From positions 1 through 11,146 of the forward strand of contig MGCP01000024.1 in assembly GCA_001790455.1 (NCBI GenBank): DNA of 11,146 nt, read 5' to 3'. The notes beneath the pieces were generated by a model. The model worked only from the letters and a program-made list of their open reading frames with translations. It searched no databases and was not told where the DNA came from. Shown piece after piece: positions 1 to 6,368 of the stretch (position 1 is the first letter of the stretch; each line of letters begins with the position of its first letter). The position numbers and the translations under genes were made by a program. The DNA is from Candidatus Saccharibacteria bacterium RIFCSPHIGHO2_02_FULL_47_12. Lineage in GTDB: Bacteria; Patescibacteriota; Saccharimonadia; Saccharimonadales; JANWIN01.

Positions 1-308
1 CTATAAAAGTGGGTGGCCAGCGGGCATATAAGCTGGCTAGGGCGGGCAAAGAGGTAAAACTAGAGTCCCGCAAGGTCAAAATCTACGAAATAACAGGTGT
101 AGAATACGCGTACCCAGAGGTCAAATTTACGGCCAAAGTCAGCTCTGGCACCTACATTCGCTCTCTGGTAGAAGACATTGGCAAAAAGCTTGGCGCCGGG
201 GCTTATATGACAGCCCTAAGACGCACCGAAGTCGGAGGTTGGGGTATCAATGATGCTCAAAGGGTAGAAAGCGCAAATATAAAAGCCCTATTGCCTAGAC
301 TGCTTTGA
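1..308 (+). CDS. truB: tRNA pseudouridine(55) synthase TruB, 3' part only
   Basis: This is the C-terminal part of TruB, which converts U55 to pseudouridine in the T arm of tRNAs. The reading frame is open from the left edge (codons from base 3), so the gene starts outside the window; the GTG at base 9 is an internal valine, not a start. Visible family motifs are the VGGQRAYKLAR stretch near the left edge (usually NGQRAYKLAR) and SSGTYIRSLVEDIG followed by LRRTEVG, which form part of the catalytic-domain core and RNA-binding surface. The protein ends soon after this core, so there is no room for a large extra C-terminal domain. It lies upstream of rpsO and pnp, as in many bacteria. Its last codons contain the promoter of the next gene. 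The catalytic Asp is in the missing part. Confidence 0.93.
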   Translation, partial: IKVGGQRAYKLARAGKEVKLESRKVKIYEITGVEYAYPEVKFTAKVSSGTYIRSLVEDIGKKLGAGAYMTALRRTEVGGWGINDAQRVESANIKALLPRLL

Positions 309-319
309 TATGTTATAAT
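291..319 (+). promoter_or_regulatory. Promoter for the 327 gene, inside the truB 3' end
   Basis: A -35-like TTGCCT (291-296), a 17-nt spacer and a perfect TATAAT (314-319) preceded by TG (311-312) form an extended -10 promoter. The -35 box is inside truB coding sequence and the -10 begins 5 nt after the truB stop. The expected transcription start, about 7 nt after the -10, falls at 326-327, on the ATG at 327. Confidence 0.8.
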
Positions 320-326
320 AATGAGC

Positions 327-725
327 ATGGACGAAACTACTCCGCAACCTCTCTACCTATTTCAGGATACAAGGACTAACCGAGGATATTATGTTTCGCA
401 GGATGTTCAAAATGCTGGTATATGGGCTGGAGGCCTGCGTGTTTATAGGGGAGAAGTAGCTCAGGACGGATCTTCCGGCTTTCTCTTAGATGAAGTGGAA
501 GAGCCGGTGATAACTACCTCCGTTAATGAAGAAGGTTATGTGGGTATTAATTTTGGGGATGAGCTTATAACAGTTGACACACATAGTCGGAGACACCCGG
601 TTACCATAAAAAGGCTGGGCAGCTTTATTAAGGAAGATCTGACAGTACTTGCGCTGGACGAGTATCAAGTCAAAAGTGGCCCTGATGGTAAAGGAGTTGA
701 AGTTGATCGTCGTCTCAAACAATAA
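327..725 (+). CDS. Hypothetical 132-aa protein between truB and rpsO
   Basis: I do not recognise this protein. It is soluble and mixed-charge, rich in Gly, Val and Asp, with no signal peptide or membrane segment; alternating hydrophobic and polar stretches suggest a mostly beta-strand fold. It sits where some Firmicutes carry ribF (truB-ribF-rpsO), but it has no nucleotidyltransferase or riboflavin-kinase motifs, so it is not RibF. An in-frame ATG lies at 321, but the -10 box ends at 319 and the predicted transcript starts at 326-327, so I chose the second ATG at 327, which would be translated leaderless. No Shine-Dalgarno is present for either start. The gene has its own promoter, so it can be expressed apart from truB. 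Base and codon use look somewhat less constrained than in pnp. Function unknown. Confidence 0.75.
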   Translation: MDETTPQPLYLFQDTRTNRGYYVSQDVQNAGIWAGGLRVYRGEVAQDGSSGFLLDEVEEPVITTSVNEEGYVGINFGDELITVDTHSRRHPVTIKRLGSFIKEDLTVLALDEYQVKSGPDGKGVEVDRRLKQ

Positions 726-730
726 TTCAG

Positions 731-759
731 TTGCCCTAACAGATAAGATGTGCTAGAAT
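731..759 (+). promoter_or_regulatory. rpsO promoter
   Basis: TTGCCC (731-736), a 17-nt spacer and TAGAAT (754-759) with an extended TG at 751-752. It lies in the 46-nt gap between the 327 gene and rpsO. The expected transcription start is about 766, leaving a leader of roughly 6 nt before the rpsO ATG at 772. The -35 hexamer nearly matches the TTGCCT used by the 327 gene. Confidence 0.78.
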
Positions 760-771
760 TGAGTTCAAGGT

Positions 772-1038
772 ATGTTAAGTAGCGAGAAGAAACAGGCAGC
801 TATTGTTAAGATAGGCGCCAAAAAAACTGACACTGGTAGCAGCGCATCGCAGGTTGCAATTTTGACCGAGCGTATTGCTGAATTAACCGGCCACCTAAAA
901 ACGCATAAAAAAGACTTTATGGCGCGACGCGGTTTGCTACAAGCTGTGGGCAAGCGCAAACGCTTGCTAAAGTACATATCTGAAAAAGATAGCCAGGCAT
1001 ACTTGGCACTCATTGAAAAGCTAGGACTTAGAAAGTAG
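772..1038 (+). CDS. rpsO: 30S ribosomal protein S15
   Basis: S15 is a primary 16S rRNA-binding protein of the small-subunit platform. The 88-residue length is normal. The characteristic stretch starts at Asp20-Thr-Gly-Ser and continues through QVAILTERIAELT, HLKTHKKD and ARRGLL to VGKRKRLLKYI and ALIEKLGLRK at the end. In the usual HKKDHHSRRG segment, two positions differ: HHS is replaced by Phe49-Met50-Ala51. That loop contacts rRNA helices in known structures; His41 and Asp48 are kept, while the usual Ser51 is Ala. The start at 772 follows an AAGG only 1 nt away, too close to act as a normal Shine-Dalgarno, and the predicted leader is about 6 nt, so translation is probably leaderless-like. 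pnp follows, the classical rpsO-pnp pairing. Confidence 0.97.
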   Translation: MLSSEKKQAAIVKIGAKKTDTGSSASQVAILTERIAELTGHLKTHKKDFMARRGLLQAVGKRKRLLKYISEKDSQAYLALIEKLGLRK

Positions 1039-1196
1039 TTAGTTAGTAAACTAGTGAGCTGGAACTTCCAGACTGCTAGCCTACCAGCAAACCAGATCAC
1101 CCTGCTGGTCGGGGTAATTTAAGACAATTCGGGCGTAATACAACAGGTTTCGGGCAATACCGAGCTTGGATCTTGCTCCCGAACAGAAAGGAACAC
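1039..1196 (+). promoter_or_regulatory. Structured rpsO-pnp intergenic leader
   Basis: This 158-nt gap contains several candidate RNA hairpins. CTGG and CCAG flank the AACTT loop near 1060-1072. ACCAGCA (1083-1089) can pair with TGCTGGT (1103-1109). TTCGG (1149-1153) can pair with CCGAA (1179-1183), enclosing GAGC (1162-1165) paired with GCTC (1175-1178). An earlier TTCGGG (1128-1133) can compete for the same CCCGAA, which lies just upstream of the pnp Shine-Dalgarno. I see no convincing pnp promoter and no T-tract terminator here, so rpsO-pnp cotranscription with processing or control in the leader is likely. In E. coli the corresponding region is processed by RNase III and is the target of PNPase autoregulation; whether that applies here is inference. 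Confidence 0.5.
1110..1159 (+). repeat. Three CGGG-TAAT-like direct repeats in the pnp leader
   Basis: Three related units sit at even spacing: CGGGGTAAT (1110-1118), CGGGCGTAAT (1130-1139) and CGGGCAATA (1151-1159). The last two share the longer pattern TTCGGGC followed by AATAC (1128-1141 and 1149-1160). The period is 20-21 nt. They could be RNA-protein binding sites or mutually exclusive pairing partners of CCCGAA at 1178-1183. Three short units can also arise by chance. Confidence 0.4.
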
Positions 1197-3332
1197 ATGG
1201 GACAAACAATCAACCCATTTGGTAAAAAAATAGTAAAAGTAGAAACAGAATTTTGCGGCCAGACATTGAGCCTAGAGGTAGGGCGGGTTGGTTTTAGAAC
1301 CAGCGCCTCTGTTTTGGCGCGTTATGGCGAGACCGTGGTGCTGGGAACTGCCATGGTGGGCGACAAACCGCTGAGTGGTTTTGATTATTTTCCGCTATCT
1401 ATTGATTACGAAGAAAAAATGTATGCAGCAGGCAAGATTAGCGGCAGCCGTTTCATAAAAAGAGAGGGCCGTCCGTCTGACGACGCCGTGCTTATAGGAC
1501 GTCTTATTGACCGACCAATCCGGCCGCTGTGGCCAAAGGGCTACAGGCATGAAGTACAGGGCGTAGCGACTGTTTTGAGCTTGGACCCAGACTTTAGGCC
1601 AGATGCTATTGCAATGATTGCCATGAGCGCCGCCTTTATGCTAACCGGCGCGCCGTTTGACGGCCCGGTGGCCGGTGTGCGAGTGGGGTTGGTAGATGGT
1701 AAACTCAAGGCTTTTGCGACTGCCGAAGAGCTAAATAGCGGCCTAGATCTAGTTGTGGCTGGTACAAAAGACGGCATTATGATGGTAGAAGCCGGAGCCA
1801 ACGAAGTTAGCGAAGACCAGGTGGTTGAAGCATTGGAATTTGGCCAAAAAGTAATCCAGCCAGCTATAAAAATCCAAGAAGAATTGGCTAAAAAAGTTGG
1901 CGTAAAAACTCAGGAATTTGAACTGTCTCTACCAGACGAAGACATCCAAAAACGGGTAGAAACTTGGCTAGCCGGGAAGTTAGGTACGGGGCTGCGGGCG
2001 CCATACCCAGAGCGCAATGACATAGTTGCGAGCTTAAGGGCTTCTATGCATGAACATTTTGAGGAAGAAATTGGTGTAGATTTTGCGCAGGTCAGGCAAG
2101 ACTACGACGATGTATTTACCAATGCCTTGCACAAAGATGTGCGCGAAGGAATCGTAAAAGAAGGAATCCGCCCCGATGGACGCAAAACAGATGAAATCCG
2201 TACGCTTTCCAGTGAAGTTGGCCTGCTGCCAAGGGCTCACGGCTCCAGCATTTTTACCCGCGGCATGACACAGGCTTTAAATGTAGTGACGTTAGCACCG
2301 CTGTCTTATGCCCAAATGGTAGATACTATGGAAAAAGAGGGTGAACGTAGGTATCTGCATCACTACAACGCTCCGGGTTATACCGTTGGTGAAGTACGAC
2401 GTTTGGGCAGCCCAGGCCGGCGAGAGATTGGCCATGGCTACTTGGCAGAGCGCGCATTAGACGCTGTATTGCCTGCTGAAGCCGATTTTCCTTACACCAT
2501 TCGCTCGGTTACAGAAATTATGAGCCAAAACGGCTCAACCTCTATGGCGGCTACCTGTTCCAGCTGTTTAGCTCTTATGGACGCCGGTGTTCCGCTGAAA
2601 AGGCCAGTAAGCGGCATTGCTATGGGCTTGATGCTGGGTGACGATGGTAAACCCTACATTTTAAGCGATATTGCAGACGCCGAAGATTTTGCTGGAGACA
2701 TGGACTTTAAAGTAACAGGAACTACTAAAGGCATAACTGCGCTGCAGATGGACATGAAAGTTCACGGTTTGAAGGTAGACGTGCTAAAGGCCGCTTTAGT
2801 GCAGGGCAAAGCGGGGCGCGCAGAAATTCTGGAGCACATGCTCGGTACAATGCCAGAACCACGAAAGGCTATGAGCAAATATGCTCCGCGCGTAGAAGCA
2901 ATCCAGATCAATCCGGACAAAATTCGCGAAGTTATTGGCAAGGGCGGGGAAACTATCAACAAGATTATTGCCGAAACAGGGGCAGAGATAGACATTAAAG
3001 ACGATGGCACCGTCATGATTGCTAGCCCCAACACTGCCAGCATAGAGGCGGCTATCGCTTGGGTAAAGAATCTGACAGAAGAGCCGGAAGTGGGCCGGAT
3101 TTACGAAAATGTACCAGTAGTGAGTGTTATGGACTTTGGCGCCTTTGTACAAGTTCTGCCCGGCAAGGACGGCCTGGTACATGTATCGGAAATGAGTGAG
3201 GAACGGGTAGAAAAGCCCAGCGATGTAGTAAAAGAAGGCGACCGCGTAAATGTAAAACTGGTGGCCATAGACGACCGCGGACGATTGCAACTGTCTATGA
3301 AAGCAGCCGCGCGCGAGCAAAAAAAGGAGTAA
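1197..3332 (+). CDS. pnp: Polyribonucleotide nucleotidyltransferase (PNPase)
   Basis: PNPase degrades RNA 3' to 5' by phosphorolysis as a trimeric ring in the cytoplasm. The 711-residue length is typical. In order: first RNase PH domain (about 10-150) with SRFIKREGRPSDD and GRLIDRPIRPL; a helical linker (about 240-325); the second, catalytic RNase PH domain with GIRPDGRKTDEIR, HGSSIFTRGMTQAL, SVTEIMSQNGSTSMA and GDMDFKVTGTT (Asp501 and Asp503 region); a KH domain with IGKGGETI at 580-587; and an S1 domain (about 630-703). The ATG at 1197 is preceded by GAAAGGA 4 nt away. A TTG at 1173 would add eight residues that lie within the leader hairpin and lacks a good ribosome site, so I rejected it. 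It probably belongs to the rpsO transcript, and a small membrane gene follows after 3 nt. Confidence 0.98.
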   Translation: MGQTINPFGKKIVKVETEFCGQTLSLEVGRVGFRTSASVLARYGETVVLGTAMVGDKPLSGFDYFPLSIDYEEKMYAAGKISGSRFIKREGRPSDDAVLIGRLIDRPIRPLWPKGYRHEVQGVATVLSLDPDFRPDAIAMIAMSAAFMLTGAPFDGPVAGVRVGLVDGKLKAFATAEELNSGLDLVVAGTKDGIMMVEAGANEVSEDQVVEALEFGQKVIQPAIKIQEELAKKVGVKTQEFELSLPDEDIQKRVETWLAGKLGTGLRAPYPERNDIVASLRASMHEHFEEEIGVDFAQVRQDYDDVFTNALHKDVREGIVKEGIRPDGRKTDEIRTLSSEVGLLPRAHGSSIFTRGMTQALNVVTLAPLSYAQMVDTMEKEGERRYLHHYNAPGYTVGEVRRLGSPGRREIGHGYLAERALDAVLPAEADFPYTIRSVTEIMSQNGSTSMAATCSSCLALMDAGVPLKRPVSGIAMGLMLGDDGKPYILSDIADAEDFAGDMDFKVTGTTKGITALQMDMKVHGLKVDVLKAALVQGKAGRAEILEHMLGTMPEPRKAMSKYAPRVEAIQINPDKIREVIGKGGETINKIIAETGAEIDIKDDGTVMIASPNTASIEAAIAWVKNLTEEPEVGRIYENVPVVSVMDFGAFVQVLPGKDGLVHVSEMSEERVEKPSDVVKEGDRVNVKLVAIDDRGRLQLSMKAAAREQKKE

Positions 3333-3335
3333 CGC

Positions 3336-3557
3336 ATGACTCTAAAACAGCTAAAAGCATGGCACGATACTAAAAAGGGACTGATGGTCTTTGGTGTGGT
3401 GGAATTGCTAATCGCCTATGTGTTTGCCTCACTGGCCATAAATAGCGGCAGTTTATGGCAATACTTCTTGACCCTCGTACTCTTCATAGGCGGCATACAA
3501 AATTTCCTAAAACTAGTAACTAAATATATTCATGGCAATAAGCACAAAGCAAAATAA
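3336..3557 (+). CDS. Small two-helix membrane protein (73 aa)
   Basis: The gene begins 3 nt after the pnp stop, with AAGGAG at 3324-3329, 6 nt before the ATG, so it is translated within the pnp operon from a good Shine-Dalgarno that lies in the last codons of pnp. Two hydrophobic segments, about residues 15-35 and 41-59, are separated by a short loop containing Ser-Gly-Ser. Both ends are basic (Lys/His-rich C-terminus), suggesting that both termini are cytoplasmic. I recognise no family. Its last 26 nt overlap the start of the uracil-DNA glycosylase gene in another frame, consistent with translational coupling. Position next to PNPase does not by itself show a role in RNA decay. Confidence 0.85.
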   Translation: MTLKQLKAWHDTKKGLMVFGVVELLIAYVFASLAINSGSLWQYFLTLVLFIGGIQNFLKLVTKYIHGNKHKAK

Positions 3558-4101
3558 ACTTGACGCGCTCAAGCAGCAAATAACTACCGATAACGTTTGC
3601 CCAGAGTTAGCCAAAGGCGCTACCCAACTGGTGTTTGGCGATGGCAACCCAGATAGCGACATTGTCTTTATAGGCGAAGCGCCAGGCAAAAGCGAGGACG
3701 AACAGGGCCTGCCGTTTGTGGGTGCAGCCGGCAAGTTTTTGAACCAAATGCTAGAGACTATAGGGCTTAAACGCCAAGACGTTTACATCACAAACATTGT
3801 CAAATACCGGCCGCCAAATAACCGCGACCCACTGCCAGAAGAAAAAAGCGCATTTTTGCCGTATTTAGAGGCCCAGCTGGAAGTGATTAAACCCAAACTA
3901 GTGATAACACTAGGACGCCATAGCCTAAATTGCTTCTTGCCGGACCTGTCAATTAGCCAGGTTCACGGGATGCCAAAGCGGTTCAAGGGCAGGGTATATT
4001 TGCCGCTCTTTCACCCGGCGGCGGCTTTATACAACGGCGGCATGAAGCAAACGCTCATTGATGACTTTGCGCGCATACCACTTATCTTGAAAAAAATTTA
4101 A
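3532..4101 (+). CDS. Uracil-DNA glycosylase, family 4-like, lacking Fe-S cysteines
   Basis: This is a cytoplasmic base-excision-repair enzyme that removes uracil from DNA. The 189-aa protein shows the family 4 signature: VFGDGNPDSDIVFIGEAPG (residues 34-52) followed by ED and GLPFVGAAG, then VYITNIVKYRPPNNR (84-98), and the second active-site motif HPAAAL (161-166). Likely catalytic or uracil-binding residues are Glu49, Asn88 and His161. Family 4 enzymes normally bind a 4Fe-4S cluster with four Cys: a CxxC near the N-terminus, one in KCRPP and one about 15 residues later. Here only Cys23 remains near the first site; KCRPP is KYRPP (Tyr92) and the last Cys is absent. The whole protein has two Cys (23 and 134). 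No Shine-Dalgarno precedes the ATG, which lies inside the upstream gene, so coupling or reinitiation is likely. Related families (UDGX, phage-type UDG) are alternatives. Confidence 0.9.
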   Translation: MAISTKQNKLDALKQQITTDNVCPELAKGATQLVFGDGNPDSDIVFIGEAPGKSEDEQGLPFVGAAGKFLNQMLETIGLKRQDVYITNIVKYRPPNNRDPLPEEKSAFLPYLEAQLEVIKPKLVITLGRHSLNCFLPDLSISQVHGMPKRFKGRVYLPLFHPAAALYNGGMKQTLIDDFARIPLILKKI

Positions 4102-4132
4102 CTCATATATGAAATTCATTTGAAAGGAAAAC

Positions 4133-6136
4133 ATGAATCCAAAAAACAGTAAACAAACTAAACCACATGGAGCTCCCGCGGCTATTAAAGCTTCGCGCGG
4201 TGCCGCCTTGCGTGCCCAAAAGCGCACGCAGGAAGACGCCCACAAATTAGTACTACAGCATGCACCGGCCAACCCCACGCATGCCAAGCCAAGGGCAAAC
4301 AAACTCACAGACGAGTTTGACAAGTTAAAAATTACCTTTTTAGGCGGCCAAGACGGCATTGGCGAAAAAAATATGCAGGTCATTGAGTGGCAAAATGACG
4401 CAGTTATTATAGATTGCGGTAACAATCTGGGCATTGAACTACCAGGCGTAAACTACACGATTGCAGACACCACGTACCTGGAGAGCATACGCCACAAGAT
4501 CAAAGCCTATGTTATAACACACGGGCACTTGGACCATCTGGGAGGGTTAAAGCACATTGTACCTTCGTTTCCTGCACCAATTTACGGATCTAGGTTTACA
4601 TTGGGCGTAGTCCAAAAGAGCTTTGAAGATTTAGCACACGAAACCGGCAGTAAATTTGAAGCCAAATTTATACACATGAATATAGATAATCATGAAAAGC
4701 TAAAAATTGGCGTCTTTGATCTTGAACTTGTGCGCATTACTCACTCAGTCCCAGAATCAACCTGCGTGGTTCTAAATACACCCGTTGGAAAAATCATAAA
4801 TACGGGTGACTGGCGTCTAGATCCTGAACCTCTTGATGAAAAGCCAACAGACGTGGAGCGCCTGAAACAGTTAGGAGACGAGGGTGTGCTTTTGCTCATG
4901 AGCGACAGTACAAATACACCCCTAGAGGGCAGGACTCCCACCGAAGATACGCTGCAAGACAGCTTTCACGACATAATTAGCCGTGCCGAGGGCCGCGTCT
5001 TTGTGGCGATCTTCTCGAGCAATATGAACAGAGTGCAAATGATCATCAACGCGGCGGTCAAGGCGGGCAGAACCGTTGCGCTGGATGGCCGCAGCATGAT
5101 GAGCTATGCAGAAATTGCAGTCAGACAAGGGCTGCTAAAAATACCAAAAGGACAAATTAAAGCCATGCGCGACGTCGCGAGCTTGCCCGACAGTAAAATA
5201 TTGGTTATTTGCACTGGAGGACAAGGCGAGCCAAATGCTGCGCTGCAGAGGATGGCCGAAGGCAACCACAAACATATCAAACTACACCCCGGAGACACGG
5301 TGGTAGTTAGTTCTACCCCAATCCCAGGAAACGAAGTCAGATACGAGGAAATTGGCAATGAGCTGGCGCATTTCGGCGTCCACCTGTATCGCCATCCAAC
5401 CCACGAAGTGGATCGTGTTGGACCCCTGCACGTATCGGGTCATGCCCGGCGAGATGAATATAGGGAGATGTTGCATATTGTTAGGCCCAAATTCTTTTTG
5501 CCAATATATGCCGGATTTCTAAACCGGAGATATTACCAAGAAATGGCATTAGAAGAAGGCTGGAAGCGTGAAAACATCATTATGGCTGACAACGGCGACA
5601 GTATTTCGTTTACTGCTAACAAGTGGGAAAAATCCGGTGAGGTACCGCACGGCAGTTTGTTGGTAGATCAGTCTGGTGCGGTTGTAAACGGAGTTGTCAT
5701 AAAAGACCGCCTTATGCTGGCAGAGGAGGGGTTGGTAGCCGTTATACTGACCGTAGATAAAAAATCCGGACGGCTGCTAACCAGTCCAGACATCATAAGC
5801 CGCGGATTCATCTATATGCGCGACAGCGAGGAGCTTATGAACAACTTCCGCACCGAGCTGCGCCGTGCTGTAGAACAGCGGTTTAAGCGCGTAGACCTAG
5901 ACAGGTTTAAGGCCGAGCTAAAAGAGCACGTTACTCACTTTTTGTTTGAACAAACTCAGCGTAGCCCCATAGTGATTCCAGTAGTTAACGTGGTTGGTGG
6001 CGGCAAAGGTCCAGAAAAGCCAGCTAACGTTGATAATGGCAACAACAAGAGCAAAGAAGAAGAGGCCGAAGAGCTGCAGCGTCGGTTTAAAGAAATGCGC
6101 GCCAAGCTGCTCAACCAAGACACCCGCATAGACTAG
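4133..6136 (+). CDS. rnj: Ribonuclease J (metallo-beta-lactamase/beta-CASP)
   Basis: RNase J is a 5'-3' exonuclease and endonuclease for mRNA decay and rRNA maturation. The 667-aa protein has an Ala/Lys/Arg-rich, probably disordered N-terminal extension (about residues 1-63) absent from the 555-aa B. subtilis enzyme. Then come the beta-lactamase fold with ITHGHLDHLGG (His130, His132, Asp134, His135), THSVPES (His204) and TGDWRLD (Asp226), and SDSTN; the beta-CASP domain with FSSNMNRVQ, ALDGRSM, CTGGQGEP and HVSGHARRDE (433-442); and the C-terminal domain (about 510-620) with SPDIISRGFIYMR, followed by an acidic/lysine tail. The usual PxHGEYR motif reads PIYAGFL at 457-463, so the last metal-ligand His is Tyr459. 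AAAGGA sits 4 nt before the ATG, in the same context as pnp. It follows the glycosylase gene by 31 nt. Confidence 0.96.
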   Translation: MNPKNSKQTKPHGAPAAIKASRGAALRAQKRTQEDAHKLVLQHAPANPTHAKPRANKLTDEFDKLKITFLGGQDGIGEKNMQVIEWQNDAVIIDCGNNLGIELPGVNYTIADTTYLESIRHKIKAYVITHGHLDHLGGLKHIVPSFPAPIYGSRFTLGVVQKSFEDLAHETGSKFEAKFIHMNIDNHEKLKIGVFDLELVRITHSVPESTCVVLNTPVGKIINTGDWRLDPEPLDEKPTDVERLKQLGDEGVLLLMSDSTNTPLEGRTPTEDTLQDSFHDIISRAEGRVFVAIFSSNMNRVQMIINAAVKAGRTVALDGRSMMSYAEIAVRQGLLKIPKGQIKAMRDVASLPDSKILVICTGGQGEPNAALQRMAEGNHKHIKLHPGDTVVVSSTPIPGNEVRYEEIGNELAHFGVHLYRHPTHEVDRVGPLHVSGHARRDEYREMLHIVRPKFFLPIYAGFLNRRYYQEMALEEGWKRENIIMADNGDSISFTANKWEKSGEVPHGSLLVDQSGAVVNGVVIKDRLMLAEEGLVAVILTVDKKSGRLLTSPDIISRGFIYMRDSEELMNNFRTELRRAVEQRFKRVDLDRFKAELKEHVTHFLFEQTQRSPIVIPVVNVVGGGKGPEKPANVDNGNNKSKEEEAEELQRRFKEMRAKLLNQDTRID

Positions 6137-6177
6137 CTGTTGCTGCTAATTGTCAGGTTGTGAAGCAACAATTAATG

Positions 6178-6183
6178 TATACT
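6178..6183 (+). promoter_or_regulatory. -10 box for the 6190 gene
   Basis: TATACT ends 6 nt before the ATG at 6190, so the expected transcription start coincides with the start codon. No -35 hexamer is seen at 16-18 nt. The same gap holds an inverted repeat, TGTTGCT (6138-6144) with AGCAACA (6164-6170), without a T-tract. Confidence 0.5.
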
Positions 6184-6189
6184 AAAACC

Positions 6190-6363
6190 ATGGTTACTAA
6201 AATTACCCAATTGCCACAGCTAAAGCCAGTAAAGTTCCCGCGGAGCTACGGGTCTGGTAAGGTTGTGTATAAAATACAACCAAGCGTTGGGCAGCCGACA
6301 AAAAAGGTTGTAGCAGAAATAAAAAGATTGGCGAAAAAAGACATTTATCCACCTGAGCAGTAA
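6190..6363 (+). CDS. Small basic protein (57 aa), possible partner of the PIN nuclease
   Basis: An unrecognised 57-residue protein, strongly basic (about a dozen Lys/Arg against three acidic residues), with a Pro-rich first half and a probable short helix (VVAEIKRLAKK) near the C-terminus. Its stop is 5 nt before the PIN nuclease ATG, so the two are very likely cotranscribed. That arrangement resembles toxin-antitoxin pairs, in which a small upstream gene encodes the antitoxin, but I see no AbrB, ribbon-helix-helix, Phd or HTH signature, and a strongly basic antitoxin would be atypical. In-frame GTG 6160 and ATG 6175 are possible earlier starts; I chose ATG 6190 because the -10 box ends at 6183, which makes this the leaderless start. 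Confidence 0.6.
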   Translation: MVTKITQLPQLKPVKFPRSYGSGKVVYKIQPSVGQPTKKVVAEIKRLAKKDIYPPEQ

Positions 6364-6368
6364 ATCTT

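Noticed and set aside
1173..1196. TTG at 1173 as the pnp start
   Set aside because: It sits inside a leader hairpin without a Shine-Dalgarno, while ATG 1197 has GAAAGGA at 4 nt and gives the normal 711-residue protein.
2796..3320. A 174-codon minus-strand frame inside pnp
   Set aside because: It lies entirely opposite a clearly coding gene, has low-complexity aromatic/Cys-rich composition typical of antisense frames, and has no promoter or ribosome site.
4087..4113. Possible promoter TTGAAA plus TATATG or TATGAA upstream of rnj
   Set aside because: Spacers are 13-15 nt and the -10 matches are poor, unlike the 17-nt promoters elsewhere in the window.
4109..4120. Short palindrome ATGAA-A-TTCAT before rnj
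   Set aside because: Only 5 bp of A/T-rich symmetry, with no room for a loop and no second copy; not enough for an operator call.
4027..4434. A 135-codon minus-strand frame across the udg-rnj junction
   Set aside because: It overlaps conserved coding sequence on both sides and its product shows no motif.
6138..6173. Inverted repeats after rnj as an intrinsic terminator
   Set aside because: Two overlapping 6-7 bp pairings are possible (TGTTGCT/AGCAACA and AATTGT/ACAATT), but no T-tract follows and loops are 14-19 nt.
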